From assembly GCA_025201345.1 (NCBI GenBank), contig JAIXMG010000017.1, forward strand, positions 372,001 to 436,000: DNA of 64,000 nt, read 5' to 3'. The position numbers were made by a program, and so were the translations under genes. This document shows positions 13,401 to 23,439 of the stretch, in pieces; positions within the stretch are counted from its first letter, which is position 1; the number at the start of each line of letters is the position of its first letter. The notes below the pieces were generated by a model, which worked only from the letters and a program-made list of their open reading frames with translations, ran no database searches and had not been told where the DNA came from. Source of the stretch: Thamnidium elegans. Lineage: Eukaryota > Mucoromycota > Mucoromycetes > Mucorales > Mucoraceae.

Positions 13401-15068
13401 ATTGAAGAACCTGTTGTTGATAAAGCAGAAGCCTTATACTACTTTGAAGAATTTTGTATTCAGCCTATGCGTCTAAACCTTTCGTTTGTCCGTACAGAGA
13501 AATTTGATGATAAAGAATCAAGGTAAAAAAAAAGAGGGGAGGGGGAAAGCTTTTTTTAAAACCAATTAATTACTGATGTCTTTTTTTTAAAAAAAAAATA
13601 TATAGTGATACAGCTAAAAAATCACCAATTGGTTACATATTTAATGTGTTTACCATGACACTTGGTAACATTAACGTAAGAAAAAAGACGAAGAAAAAAA
13701 AATTAATATGACCATACTTATATAAATTTAAATAGGATGCACCTATTAAATTAAATGCATTGATTGTAGAAAACCTTCGTGCAAGTTCGGAAGATCTTAC
13801 ATCACGTATCATACTCCATTATCGTGAGCAAGTTATATACCAAATCCATCGTGTCTTGGGTAGTATTGATATTCTCGGTAATCCAGTCGGATTATTCAAT
13901 ACCTTGAGTTCTGGATTCGGAGAATTGTTCTATGAACCTTACCAAGGTTTCATTATGAGTGATAGACCTCAAGATTTAGGCATTGGTATTGCCAAGGCAA
14001 GTATAGATTTATCATTATTATTATTTTATTTAGATATTAACTCACGTTTACTTTCAAAAAAAAAAAAAAAAAAAAAAAATAGGGCGTTGGCGGGTTTATG
14101 AAGAAGAGCGTGTTCGGTATTACAGATAGTATGAGTCGATTCACAGGTAGTCTTGGTAAAGGCATATCTGCAGCAACAATGGATAAGAAATTCCAGGATC
14201 GACGTCGTATGAATATGACACGTAATAAGCCTACACATGCCATCTACGGTGTTACGCAAGGTGTTGGGTATTTTGGTACTAGTGTCGCTAGTGGTTTTGC
14301 CGGTCTTGTGGTACTGTATTTTTAAAAAATTCTGAACAGAATATCCCTTTTAACAAAAACAAATTATATATATGTATTCTAGAAACGTCCAATTGAAGGA
14401 GCAGAGAATGGAGGTGTTACTGGTTTCGTAGGTGGTGTTGGAAAGGGTCTAGTAGGGTAAGTTTAAACTTAATAATTGTCTCGCCCTTAAGTCTAAAAAA
14501 ACATTTAGTGCGTTTACGAAACCTGTAGTAGGTTTGTTTGATATGGCAAGTAATGTTACTGCTGGTATCAGAGAAACAACAACCGTATTTGAAACTGGAC
14601 AGCTAACACGTGAAAGACTCCCTCGATATACTGGAAAAGATGGCATTGTAGCTGTAAGCAAACAAAAACAAAAAAAAACTTTTTTTTTAGTGCATAACTG
14701 ACATGTAAAATTTTTAGGTCTATTCTCAACGAGAAGCACTAGGTCAAATGTGGCTTAAAGAAATGGAAACTGGAAAATACTATAACGAAGTATATATAGC
14801 TCATAGTATTGTCGGTCAAGATGTAACCATTGCTATTTTAACCTATACTCGTATTATGGTCATTCGATCCGATACATTGAAACAGGAATACGCAATTCAT
14901 TTAGACGATATCGAGTCCGTAGAAACAGGCTCCGACAAAATCTATTTGCACCTGAAAAAACCTACCACTATAGATCTCTCTATTGTGGAAAAGACCAGTA
15001 GAGATTGGTTTGCAAAGAATATTCATCGCATTATGTCACAGAGAAAAGAAGAGCATGAAAGACAATAA
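4415..15068 (+). CDS. VPS13: VPS13 bridge-like lipid transfer protein
   Basis: Very long rod protein that carries phospholipids between organelle membranes at contact sites. Seventeen exons fit: 4415-4511, 4581-4658, 4718-4830, 4882-5202, 5263-5361, 5430-5498, 5554-5703, 5753-6062, 6125-10314, 10377-10721, 10788-13522, 13606-13675, 13736-13996, 14083-14310, 14383-14456, 14509-14653 and 14718-15068. Together they encode 3,211 residues, close to yeast Vps13 (about 3,140). The N-terminus MLESLVANILNRFL is the chorein signature. The SHR-binding/VAB region lies around residues 2230-2530. The C-terminal amphipathic region (PVGLFNTLSSGFGELFYEPY onward) is followed by a PH-like end. Intron 13 uses a GC donor. 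The ATG lies only 165 bp after the acyl-CoA oxidase stop, and the gene converges on eS1 with an 87 bp gap. Confidence 0.96.
13997..14082 (+). other. GC-AG intron in VPS13
   Basis: The exon ends GCCAAG and the intron begins GCAAGT, ending after a long A tract at ...AATAG. Splicing here gives IAK joined to GVGGFMKKSVFG, the expected conserved VPS13 C-terminal sequence. The nearest GT, four bases further on, would put the next exon out of frame (RRWRVYE). So the non-canonical donor is required. Confidence 0.85.
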
Positions 15069-15155
15069 AAGTTTTACGATATGATATTTTAATATAAAAA
15101 AATCTTTTTCATTTAATAAAAAGAACTTCTATTTTTGCAAAAAAAAAAAAAATAT

Positions 15156-16414
15156 TTAGACAGAGGCTTGGATAGCGGGTTCAACGAAATCCTTGGAAGC
15201 CTTAGCACCAGTATCATCACCAGCGGCGTTAGCACCACCGTGAAGAGCTAAGAGAGCAGAGACATCGAACTTGGGAGCCTTAAGAATCTTGACCTTACGA
15301 GTATAGGTGTTTTGGAGAGGGTAGATACCTTGACAAGCCTTTTCAATACGAACAGCGATAGCATCTTGAGCGGATTGAGAGGCGGAAGAGGTAACCTTGG
15401 CAACAAGTTCCTTAAGATCACAAGCAACAGCTTCTTCAGTCATGATCTCGAACATCTTCTTACGGATTTGACGGATTTGAGCAGCTTGAGCATAGGTGGT
15501 CTTCTTGATTTGGTTACGACGACGAGAAGTGAAGGAGACAGCGAAGAGACGAACAAGATAACCATCGGTAGTCTTGACATCAACGAAAGCCTCAATCAAA
15601 GATTGCCACTTCTTGACCATAGAACGGAGCTTGTCGGTGGTCATATCCATACGGTAGAAGTTGGTGAGACAGTTCTTACCTTGGATTTCATCAACCTTCA
15701 ATTGGATCTTACGGAAAGAACGAGACTCGTCCTTGGACAAATCACCGAGAGACATCTCGACAACACGACCGAGGAGAGAGTCATTGGCGTTACGAAGACC
15801 TTGAGTACGGTTGACAAGAGTCTTACCGACTTGACGAACATCGAACATGGAAGGAGCCTTGATATCATACCAATCCTTACGGGTGAAGGGGTCAACGCTA
15901 TATTAAAAAAAAAAAAAGCTTGTTAATTTTAATTCTCTCTTTTTGTGATACAATAAAGGTTTAGTGGGTTCACAGAAGAAAAAACTCTAATGGCTCTGCT
16001 TTTTTTTTAAAAAAAGAAAAAGGAGAGTTGAATGCTACTGTTGAATCCATACTGTATTTTTTTTTTCTGTTGGCAAAAGTTGGCAATACTGTTTTTACTA
16101 ACTTATTCAACGCTCTCCTCCTCAATTTTTTTAACATGTATTTTTTTTTTTGTCAATTGTGAACCCACTAAAAAAAAATTGTCTCAATGTAATATATCAG
16201 AAAAAAAATACTTACACCTTCTTCTTCAAACCCTTCTTTCCCTTTGAAAGACGCCTATGTTAAAAAAAATTGGTTTAGCAAGTGGTGAAAAAATCATTCG
16301 ATGTTGGATGGGTTTTCCAATCTTACTTATTCTTGCCGACAGCTAATTATAACATGGTATATTAGTATGATGATTATGTATAGTGAGATGGATGGATGAT
16401 TTCTACGTACCCAT
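15156..16414 (-). CDS. RPS1: 40S ribosomal protein eS1 (S3a)
   Basis: Small-subunit ribosomal protein near the mRNA exit/platform region. Four minus-strand exons fit: 16411-16414 (ATG plus one base), 16327-16342, 16216-16254 and 15156-15897. They give 266 residues. The start reads [19 protein letters not shown] and continues [19 protein letters not shown], the typical eS1 N-terminus. Motifs such as [15 protein letters not shown] and the [13 protein letters not shown] region match the family. Tiny 4- and 16-nt exons at the start are typical of intron-rich ribosomal protein genes. It is divergent from eS30 and likely co-regulated with it. Its third intron (15898-16215) contains a foldback element. 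Confidence 0.95.
15960..16172. repeat. foldback element inside eS1 intron 3
   Basis: The sequences 15960-15974 (TTTAGTGGGTTCACA) and 16158-16172 are perfect 15-bp reverse complements. An inner imperfect pair lies at about 16021-16035 and 16105-16119. The ends read TA-GTGGGTTCACA...TGTGAACCCAC-TA, which fits a TA target duplication of a Tc1/mariner-type MITE. The element sits wholly inside the intron and carries no ORF. A structured intronic RNA is the alternative. Confidence 0.5.
16387..16400 (-). promoter_or_regulatory. CATCC-repeat motif in eS1 first intron
   Basis: On the eS1 sense strand the intron just after ATGG contains ATCATCCATCCATC, starting about 14 nt after the start codon. A near-identical motif occurs in the first intron of eS30 (16900-16914). 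It may be a downstream regulatory element, or a simple tetranucleotide repeat. Confidence 0.35.
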
Positions 16415-16874
16415 ATTATCGATTAAGAAGGAGGATTCTCAGGTCGGTCAAGTTGAGAGGTAGTTTCTGCAAACTGACGGCGGACATTCAAACTTCAATT
16501 TTTACACTCTCTTTAAACACACGTCACTCTGGCGTTCTTGCCTTGCACCAACTTTGTTTGCCGACATTTGAGCAAGCTAATAACAACTAAATACTAAATA
16601 ATTATTAATGCTATTCAATACAATGCTAAAAATCAAATGTACGCTTTAGTTTCGCTTCTAATTGTCATTAAATTTAAAAAAGTTGCTTGGTTGACAATTG
16701 CCATAGTAGAAAATGTTGCATTTTAGAGGAAAATGTCCGGCTCGCAGGCATCAGTTTTTCCCCGGAAAACGGAAAAGAAAAGTCCTTTTTTTTTTTTTTT
16801 TTTTTTGCGGTATAACAGGTAATTGGTAGTGTAGATAATGAGATCTTTCTCTTTGTAGATTATTATCATCCAAT
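16415..16874. promoter_or_regulatory. shared divergent promoter of eS1 and eS30
   Basis: These 460 bp separate the start codons of two divergently transcribed 40S protein genes. The stretch holds no ORF of note. It contains a T tract (about 16785-16806) on the eS30 side and a GC-richer block around 16480-16560. I cannot name a known factor site with confidence, but the arrangement implies coordinate control. Confidence 0.6.
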
Positions 16875-17134
16875 ATGGTACATGACGAAACGATATCAAC
16901 CATCCATCCATCCAACTAAACACACATTTTTATGAATAGGGTAAAGTTCACGGTTCTTTGGCTCGTGCCGGTAAGGTTAAGTCTCAATGTCCTAAGGTCG
17001 CCAAGCAAGAAAAGAAGAAGCCCTTGACTGGTCGCGCTAAGAAGAGACAATGTTACAACCGTCGTTTCGTTAATGTCACTGCTCAAATCGGTGGTAAGCG
17101 TAGAATGAACCCTGCTCCTACTGCTGGTCCTTAA
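16875..17134 (+). CDS. RPS30: 40S ribosomal protein eS30
   Basis: Small basic 40S subunit protein. Exon 2 (16940-17134) encodes [20 protein letters not shown] followed by the [21 protein letters not shown] block, diagnostic of eS30, and ends TAGP-like in APTAGP. Exon 1 is most simply the ATG alone (16875-16877), with a 62-nt intron starting GTACAT and ending GAATAG. That gives 65 residues, normal for eS30. No ubiquitin-like (FUBI) fusion precedes it, as in other fungi. The start exon is inferred, since an ATG-only exon has little sequence support. The gene diverges from eS1. Confidence 0.9.
16900..16914 (+). promoter_or_regulatory. CATCC-repeat motif in eS30 first intron
   Basis: CCATCCATCCATCCA lies about 25 nt after the proposed eS30 ATG, inside its first intron. 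It mirrors the motif in the first intron of the divergent eS1 gene. Confidence 0.35.
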
Positions 17135-18399
17135 ATTGGATTCAACATCATATTCAACAAAAACATATTGATATAATCTAATTTTTTTTTATTGGAAACC
17201 GTTTATTTGTGGAAAAATATTACAACAAAACTCGTTTATTTACTTTTTCACTTCGCCCTTTTTCCTCGAAATAAAAAAATATATAAAAAAAAAGGCATGT
17301 TTTTAAGGAGTATACAATTTCTTGTATGTTTGACGTTTGTAAAAATATATGTGGGTGTTTTTTGAAAAAGTAAATATAGATTTATGTTCCTTGCTGAAAA
17401 AGGGAGCAAAACTGTGTATATATGGGGGGGGGGTGTCGATGATAATTAAAATGTCCAAAATAAGGAACGCAGTAAGTGTCATACAATTAGCTCTTTTTTC
17501 CTGTTTATGCGATTAGTTGCTATGCAACGCGATACTTTTTTTTTTTTTTTTTTTTTTTCGCGGATCGATTTTTTTTCCAATCTCGTTGGGTGTTAAAATT
17601 TCTCACTTCTTAAACAATAAAAAGATTGTGTATTCTAAAAAGTACTCGATATATTTTAGAGGAGAATGTATTATGGTTTCAGTCAATCAACTATTCTAGT
17701 ACATTAAAAATAGTATAGGGCCCTAGAGTTGTCTTGCAGTGTAACGTGTTCAACTGAACTTTGAAACCGGGATGAAAGTATAGGTTGATCTCATTAAAAT
17801 ATATATATATCTCTCTCTCAGCTTAACACAATTACTACTGTAATAAAAAAAATTATGCGTCTAGTATGTTTATCATTCCAAAGTTGATTTTATTTTTAAT
17901 TTATATATATATCACAACTCAATTTACGTTTCTTTATTATAAGTTTCATTATTACGTGAGCAAATATACAGAAACATATATTTTCTATGCATCTCGATTA
18001 ACTGCAGAGGGCCCGTTCTGTAAAGAAGATTCTTTATCCTACTAAAAAAAAGAATTTTTCTATTATATAAACAAACCTTTCCGAAGATTCACTGAAACAA
18101 AATTAATTCAAACGGACGAAAAAAAAAAAAAAAAAAAAAAACTTGCAGGCCGAAAAAAAAAATGAGTAAAACCAAATGTTTAGAAACATCTGCTGTGCCT
18201 GAAACTTGATCAATTTTGTATGAATGTTTAACAATCTAAAGTCAGAATTTTCATCAACCAAAACTTGATTCAGTACCTTGTTATAAATACCCTCTTGGTT
18301 TTTTTTTTATTTTTTTTTTTTTATTTTCTTTTCTAAATTTTCTAGATGAAAAAAATAAATAATATCTTTTAATTACTATTAATAATAATATTTTTATAT
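17135..18399. other. intergenic DNA between eS30 and F-box gene
   Basis: About 1.26 kb of AT-rich DNA with homopolymers: T20 near 17536-17558, A-runs near 18120-18141, and a G-run near 17424. No ORF with family resemblance and no tRNA-like structure was seen. It should contain the eS30 3' end and the F-box gene promoter. Confidence 0.6.
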
Positions 18400-19758
18400 A
18401 TGAGTTTACCCGACACAATCTTATTAGAGATTTTCTCTTATATCCCATTACCTGAACGCTGGCTCGTTGCAAGGTAAGAAAAAATAAAATGATGTACATT
18501 TTATTTATATTAAAAACGAAATCTAATTATTCTTTTTAGTGTTTGTCGAGCATGGAATAAGGTGTGCCACGATCCTTACTTGTACAGACATCTCGTCTTT
18601 GAAAACCTTGAATATAGGACACTCGTTCTTTCACTTCAAAAAGTGCTCTCTATTGCACCCCGAGTCAAGTCGATCACGATTAAGGGATGCTATTCTGCCT
18701 TTATTCAAAATACGGTTGTACCTGTACAATTCTCCAATCGATTGAACAACTCGAGTCCAATGTTATTCTCTCACATTACTGCTTTACAACCACCACGTAG
18801 AAGAGAAGAATACATGAAACATAATTTTGAACTTCACGACCAATTTTCAGACGCCATGAATCAATTGTTTTATATCAACGAAACCAACCTTAACACATTG
18901 GTTATTCAAGACTGTGTTCTAGATTTAGAGATGACTGAACTCTTTTGTGCTATTGCTTGCCATGGTCATGCACTTGAAACATTCACATATAATAACAATC
19001 GCGATAAAGGGATAAATTCATCGGGTTTATTACAAGCTATTGTCACAGCTTGCCCTCGTATGCTTCACTTCCGTGGTTTACACTCTGGTATGGACGATGC
19101 CGTACTACTAACAATTGTTCGACATTGGACCTCCTTACGATCGTTAACTCTATGTTCACTTAAATCTCGAGATATTCTTGGTCACGCCGAAATCATCAGC
19201 GATGGTCGTCAATTGATAGGGTCATCCCCTACAGGTCGTATCTCTAGTCAAGCCTTATGGCAACTGTTGAACCGATGCCATCAATTGGAGACACTGGAAC
19301 TATTTGATTTATCATGTATCTCTAATCGTGATCTGACACACTTTAATACATTGCGTATGCGAAAAACGATTACAAAAACCAAGAAAAGATTTGAACCTTA
19401 TAATATACCTAAAACGACTACACCCTTTTCTCCTGACACTTCAAAGACAACAACTCCTGGTTCTTCGATTCGACAGTTAATTATTACAAAGTACATGACG
19501 ACGCCTTTATCTAAAACTGGATTTGAAAATCTATTAGAATTGTTTCCTGGTTTGAAACGGTTGCAATATTCTACCAATTTCTATACATTTGATAATTTAT
19601 TTGAAGGTGTTACCAGAGAAATGTTTGATGCTGAAAGAGTGGCTGTACAAGAATGGTTTGACCAAAGAAAGCAAATTGAATATGTTGGTGATTGGAATAC
19701 GCCAATTACAGCTGAACAAAGACTCATGGCTGGTATGGCTAGTGTGTCTGAAGGTTAA
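18400..19758 (+). CDS. F-box protein with LRR-like region
   Basis: Likely substrate adaptor of an SCF ubiquitin ligase. Exons 18400-18473 and 18540-19758 give 430 residues. The N-terminus MSLPDTILLEIFSYIPLPER followed by WLVASVCRAWNKVCHDPYLY is a textbook F-box for Skp1 binding. The rest has leucine-rich stretches of the FBXL kind (LETFTYNNN, LRSLTLCSLKS, LETLELFDLSC) that would form the substrate-binding part. A Thr/Pro-rich linker lies around residues 300-325. The target cannot be told from sequence. F-box families are large in fungi, so no symbol is given. Confidence 0.8.
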
Positions 19759-20437
19759 AAAGAAGAAGAGAAGAAAAATAGAAAGAGAAAAAGAGAATTG
19801 TATTTATACCCTGTATCTGTATTTTTAAATAAATATGTAACTTTTCAATTTTTTTTTTATTTTTTTTTTCGATTACTTTGCTATTATTATTATTTTCAGT
19901 ATGTTATTAAAAAAAAAGGTTAAACAGTTGCTAAGGGGATACGAATGAGGGAGTACATGGTAAGAGAGATCTGATTGATCTCTCTTTATGAAAGGGGGGA
20001 TAAACTCGAGGTTGTCATGATGATTATAATGATGATAAAAAAAGATTTTTTTTTTTGTTTTTGTTTTTTAATAGGGAGAAAATAACTAAAAATAATATAC
20101 ATAAATAATAGTGACAGCATCCGAACTATAATATTTAATCCCGGATGTTTGATCGTTTTTAGTACATTACTTGATATGTAAGTCATAATTGTTGTAAGGG
20201 AGAGTAATAGGAGCACATATAAAGTGCTTTTTTTTATTTTTTTATTTATTGATCTACAATAGGAATACGATCGAGAGTAACACAAGCAGTAATCGTAAAA
20301 AAAAAAATATTAACAAGTTCCGAAATGTGTTTTTTGATCAACAATATGTGTAACACGCACGTAGACCACACAATATCTCCTTATACACTCCCCTTATTTC
20401 TATTTGACAGCAGAAATCTTTAAATACGGTCAATAAA

Positions 20438-20471
<34 letters not shown>

Positions 20472-20581
20472 TATTTCTTCATTCTTTCTTTATTTCTTTC
20501 TCCCTTTTCCCCTTTCCATTCCTTTTCCACTCCTTTTTAAAGACTTATTGTAAAAAATAAGTCAGTCTTTCCTTTATATAA
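19759..20581. other. intergenic DNA with long T tract
   Basis: AT-rich with no credible gene. A T26 run at 20445-20470 lies about 110 bp before the next start codon, followed by pyrimidine-rich sequence. This is the likely promoter/leader of the IQ-motif gene. Confidence 0.55.
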
Positions 20582-22551
20582 ATGACAAATTCAAACTATC
20601 AAGAATTTGACGAAAAATTAATGATGATGTATTCTCAGGTATAAAAAAAAAAAAAAAAGAAGATAATTTCTTTATTGACGTTCTTGTGCATTTTTCTTTT
20701 ATTTTTTTCTTTTAACCGGCGTTCTCAATTATTTTGACACCTTGCATTCATATACACTCCGATTTCCCCTCACTGCATATAACTATTTTTACATGATAAA
20801 TTTTAATTATTTTACTTTTCTTCTTTTTTACCTTTTTTTTTCTCTTTTTTTACCAAAAAAAAATACTACTTATTCAAATTGATATCATTACAACAATTAC
20901 AACTACAGACTCGTTTCTATGACGAAGATGAATTATCTGTAGAAGGAGAACTTTTACAAGTCACACAGAATTTGGATCGAGAACAATACGAGTACGAATT
21001 TCCAACCAAAACTTGTTTAAGAGCTTTAGCTTATTTGGATAGAGAAGATTGTTATTTTGATGAATCTTCATTTATTAGCTCAACTACTATTGCGGCATTG
21101 TCATCGGTTGATTATTTTGATCAAGAAACCGTGATTGATCAGTTAAATTTATGGCACGAGACTTATGATGATGATCCACTAATTGCTGATGCTCGACTAT
21201 CTCCTTTACAATTACCTGCTCAAGTTACTGATCGACATTTACCACGCGAATCTATATCTTGCCTTTCCAACCAATTAGAACGTCCCGTCGGTCCTTCCTC
21301 GTTCTTATCCGACTCTCATATGTACAAAGTTACACAATCAAGGGTATACAAAGGTAACATGAGTTATAATTTTCTACCCTTTATTGTTCTCTCACACTTT
21401 TCTCCTTATTTATAGGATTTCAACAAGACCAAAAAAATTTACGTGCTTATAGTAATGCATCATTAGCTATCACTGAAAGTTCAACTGAAAGTAGTAGTGT
21501 TCGCTCCATGGAATCACGAACAGTACTAATCAAAATAAACAAATGCAAGTCCATTACAATTGTGCAATCAACACCTGCTTATAGTACAACAGACGAAGGT
21601 TATGACGATACCATTTATAATGGAGAATTAGAATCCCAAGTTGAATTCTATCCTATCTGTGAAGAAGAACAACAAGATATATTATCTAGAGATACAGAAC
21701 AAAAACAACTTACAGCAGCAGCCATTAAAATTCAATCTCTCTGGCGTGGTTATAAAAGTAGAAAGACACAACAACAATTATCTAATTTACGCCCAGACCA
21801 ACGAGTAGTTGCAAATTTAGCTCAATTATGTGGTCGTAATTATCGTCATAAAATGAACCAAGTAGAGGATCGTTTATACCAATTAGAACAAAGATTACAA
21901 GAAGAAACTGTGATGCGAGTATCATTTGAAAAAGCAATGGAAGATATGACAATTGTGATGGATCAACAACAAAAGATATTATGTGATCGATTAGAACAAG
22001 AAGTTCATATGCGCCAAGTCTATGAAGATAAAATGAATACAGCATTAGCTCAATTACAACCTTTAGAATCTCGTTTAAGAAAAGAAATATCTGCTAGAAG
22101 CAAGATGGAAGAAATGATGACACGCGTACTTGATCAAATGCATGAAACTGAAACCTCAAGACAACAGCAAGTGAAGGAAGATGCAGAATCAAAAAAACAA
22201 ATGCAATACAAGTTAGATCTTGCCTTGGAAGATATTTCTTTATTAAAAAAGACTCCAAGGTCATCTTCTCGATTACAAAAGAATGATTCAACTAATAACG
22301 TGATGAAAAAGGAAAATAGTACAATTAGATCAAGTGCTCGTAAAAGTATTGTACCAACAACAAATAAAATAGATGTATCTCGTCGTCCAGCATCACGCCA
22401 ACAAGTTTTTGAAAGACCTTCAGTTATACCCTCAAATAGACGTCCCGTATTAGGAACTAATCAGCGTACATCATCTAAACCTTCTACTACCGCTACTACT
22501 ACCACTACTACTACTACGCCTTCCAGAAGACCTCTACTATCTCGTAAATAA
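20582..22551 (+). CDS. IQ-motif coiled-coil protein, unknown function
   Basis: Exons 20582-20638, 20909-21353 and 21416-22551 give 545 residues. The first intron (about 270 nt, very T-rich) and first exon are less certain, though phase fits exactly. The N-terminal third is acidic and Asp/Glu-rich. An IQ motif (AAIKIQSLWRGYKSRK) near residues 268-283 predicts calmodulin or myosin-light-chain binding. Residues about 300-420 are a long Gln/Glu/Lys/Leu heptad region, almost certainly coiled coil. The tail is basic and Ser/Thr/Arg-rich with a poly-Thr run near the end, suggesting microtubule or nucleic-acid contact. I do not recognise a named family. A cytoskeletal or spindle-pole scaffold is a guess. 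Confidence 0.75.
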
Positions 22552-22793
22552 TTTTTTTCTTTGTATTACCCACATGGTGTATGTTTGGGGGGGAGAAACA
22601 TATACAAAAAAAGAAAGAAAAAAAAAGTGCCCTTATATTTTCCCTTTAATTTCCTCCACCTCCTCTTCTAAAAACAAAACAAAACAAAAAAAAACTCCCT
22701 ATTCCCTATTTTTTTTTTTTTTTTTTTTTGATTGAATCAAGAAAAAAAAATAAACTAATAATAATAATAATAATAATAATTAAATAAATAAAT

Positions 22794-22824
<31 letters not shown>

Positions 22825-23052
22825 TTTTCTTCTTTTTTTTTTTTGTTAAAAAACTAAAAATGGAATTTGATCAAAGCATTGGTTGTACAAAAAGGGACGC
22901 TTGGGGCAAGCATCGATCTTGTAAATTAAATTTGTTACCGAGAGTGCGGAACTAAATAGGTTTTATTACTGTACAAGGTAAAAGCTTTTATTAGGAGTAA
23001 GTTTAATAAATTTCTGGCAGTAAATGCAGGATAGCATAAAACTTTTTTCCCC

Positions 23053-23095
<43 letters not shown>

Positions 23096-23145
23096 GTGCT
23101 ATTTCTCTTTTTTTTAAAAAAAAAAAAATTCTTTATATTCATGAT

Positions 23146-23180
<35 letters not shown>

Positions 23181-23439
23181 TACTAAATACAAGTTTCCAA
23201 GGTAACTTACACTTAGGAACAATAAAACAATCGTTTCCTTTGTTTAAATTCGGTCCCCCTTTTATCCTTATATGACGACGCTACTACATGAACAAAGTTA
23301 TTAAGCCATTGAAATCATTTTAAACACGGCGAGTAACATATACATCTAGTATTCTTAAACATGAGTGTAAAAAAGCATATATATATTTTTTAGAGATTTG
23401 TGAAAAAGTCTTTTTTCCATTCTTCTTTATAGCCCCAAA
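22552..23439. repeat. low-complexity intergenic DNA with TTA microsatellite
   Basis: The stretch holds several homopolymers (T near 22710-22729, A near 22796-22821 and 23147-23178), an ATA/TAA microsatellite near 22756-22780, and about 12 TTA units near 23058-23094. No gene is visible. Confidence 0.7.

Noticed and set aside
15312..15926. 204-codon plus-strand ORF opposite eS1
   Set aside because: It is the antisense shadow of the eS1 coding exon, a common effect of biased codon use in ribosomal protein genes.
18281..18499. Minus-strand ORF across the F-box gene start
   Set aside because: It is mostly the reverse of T-rich leader and the first F-box exon, with low-complexity Lys/Phe sequence.
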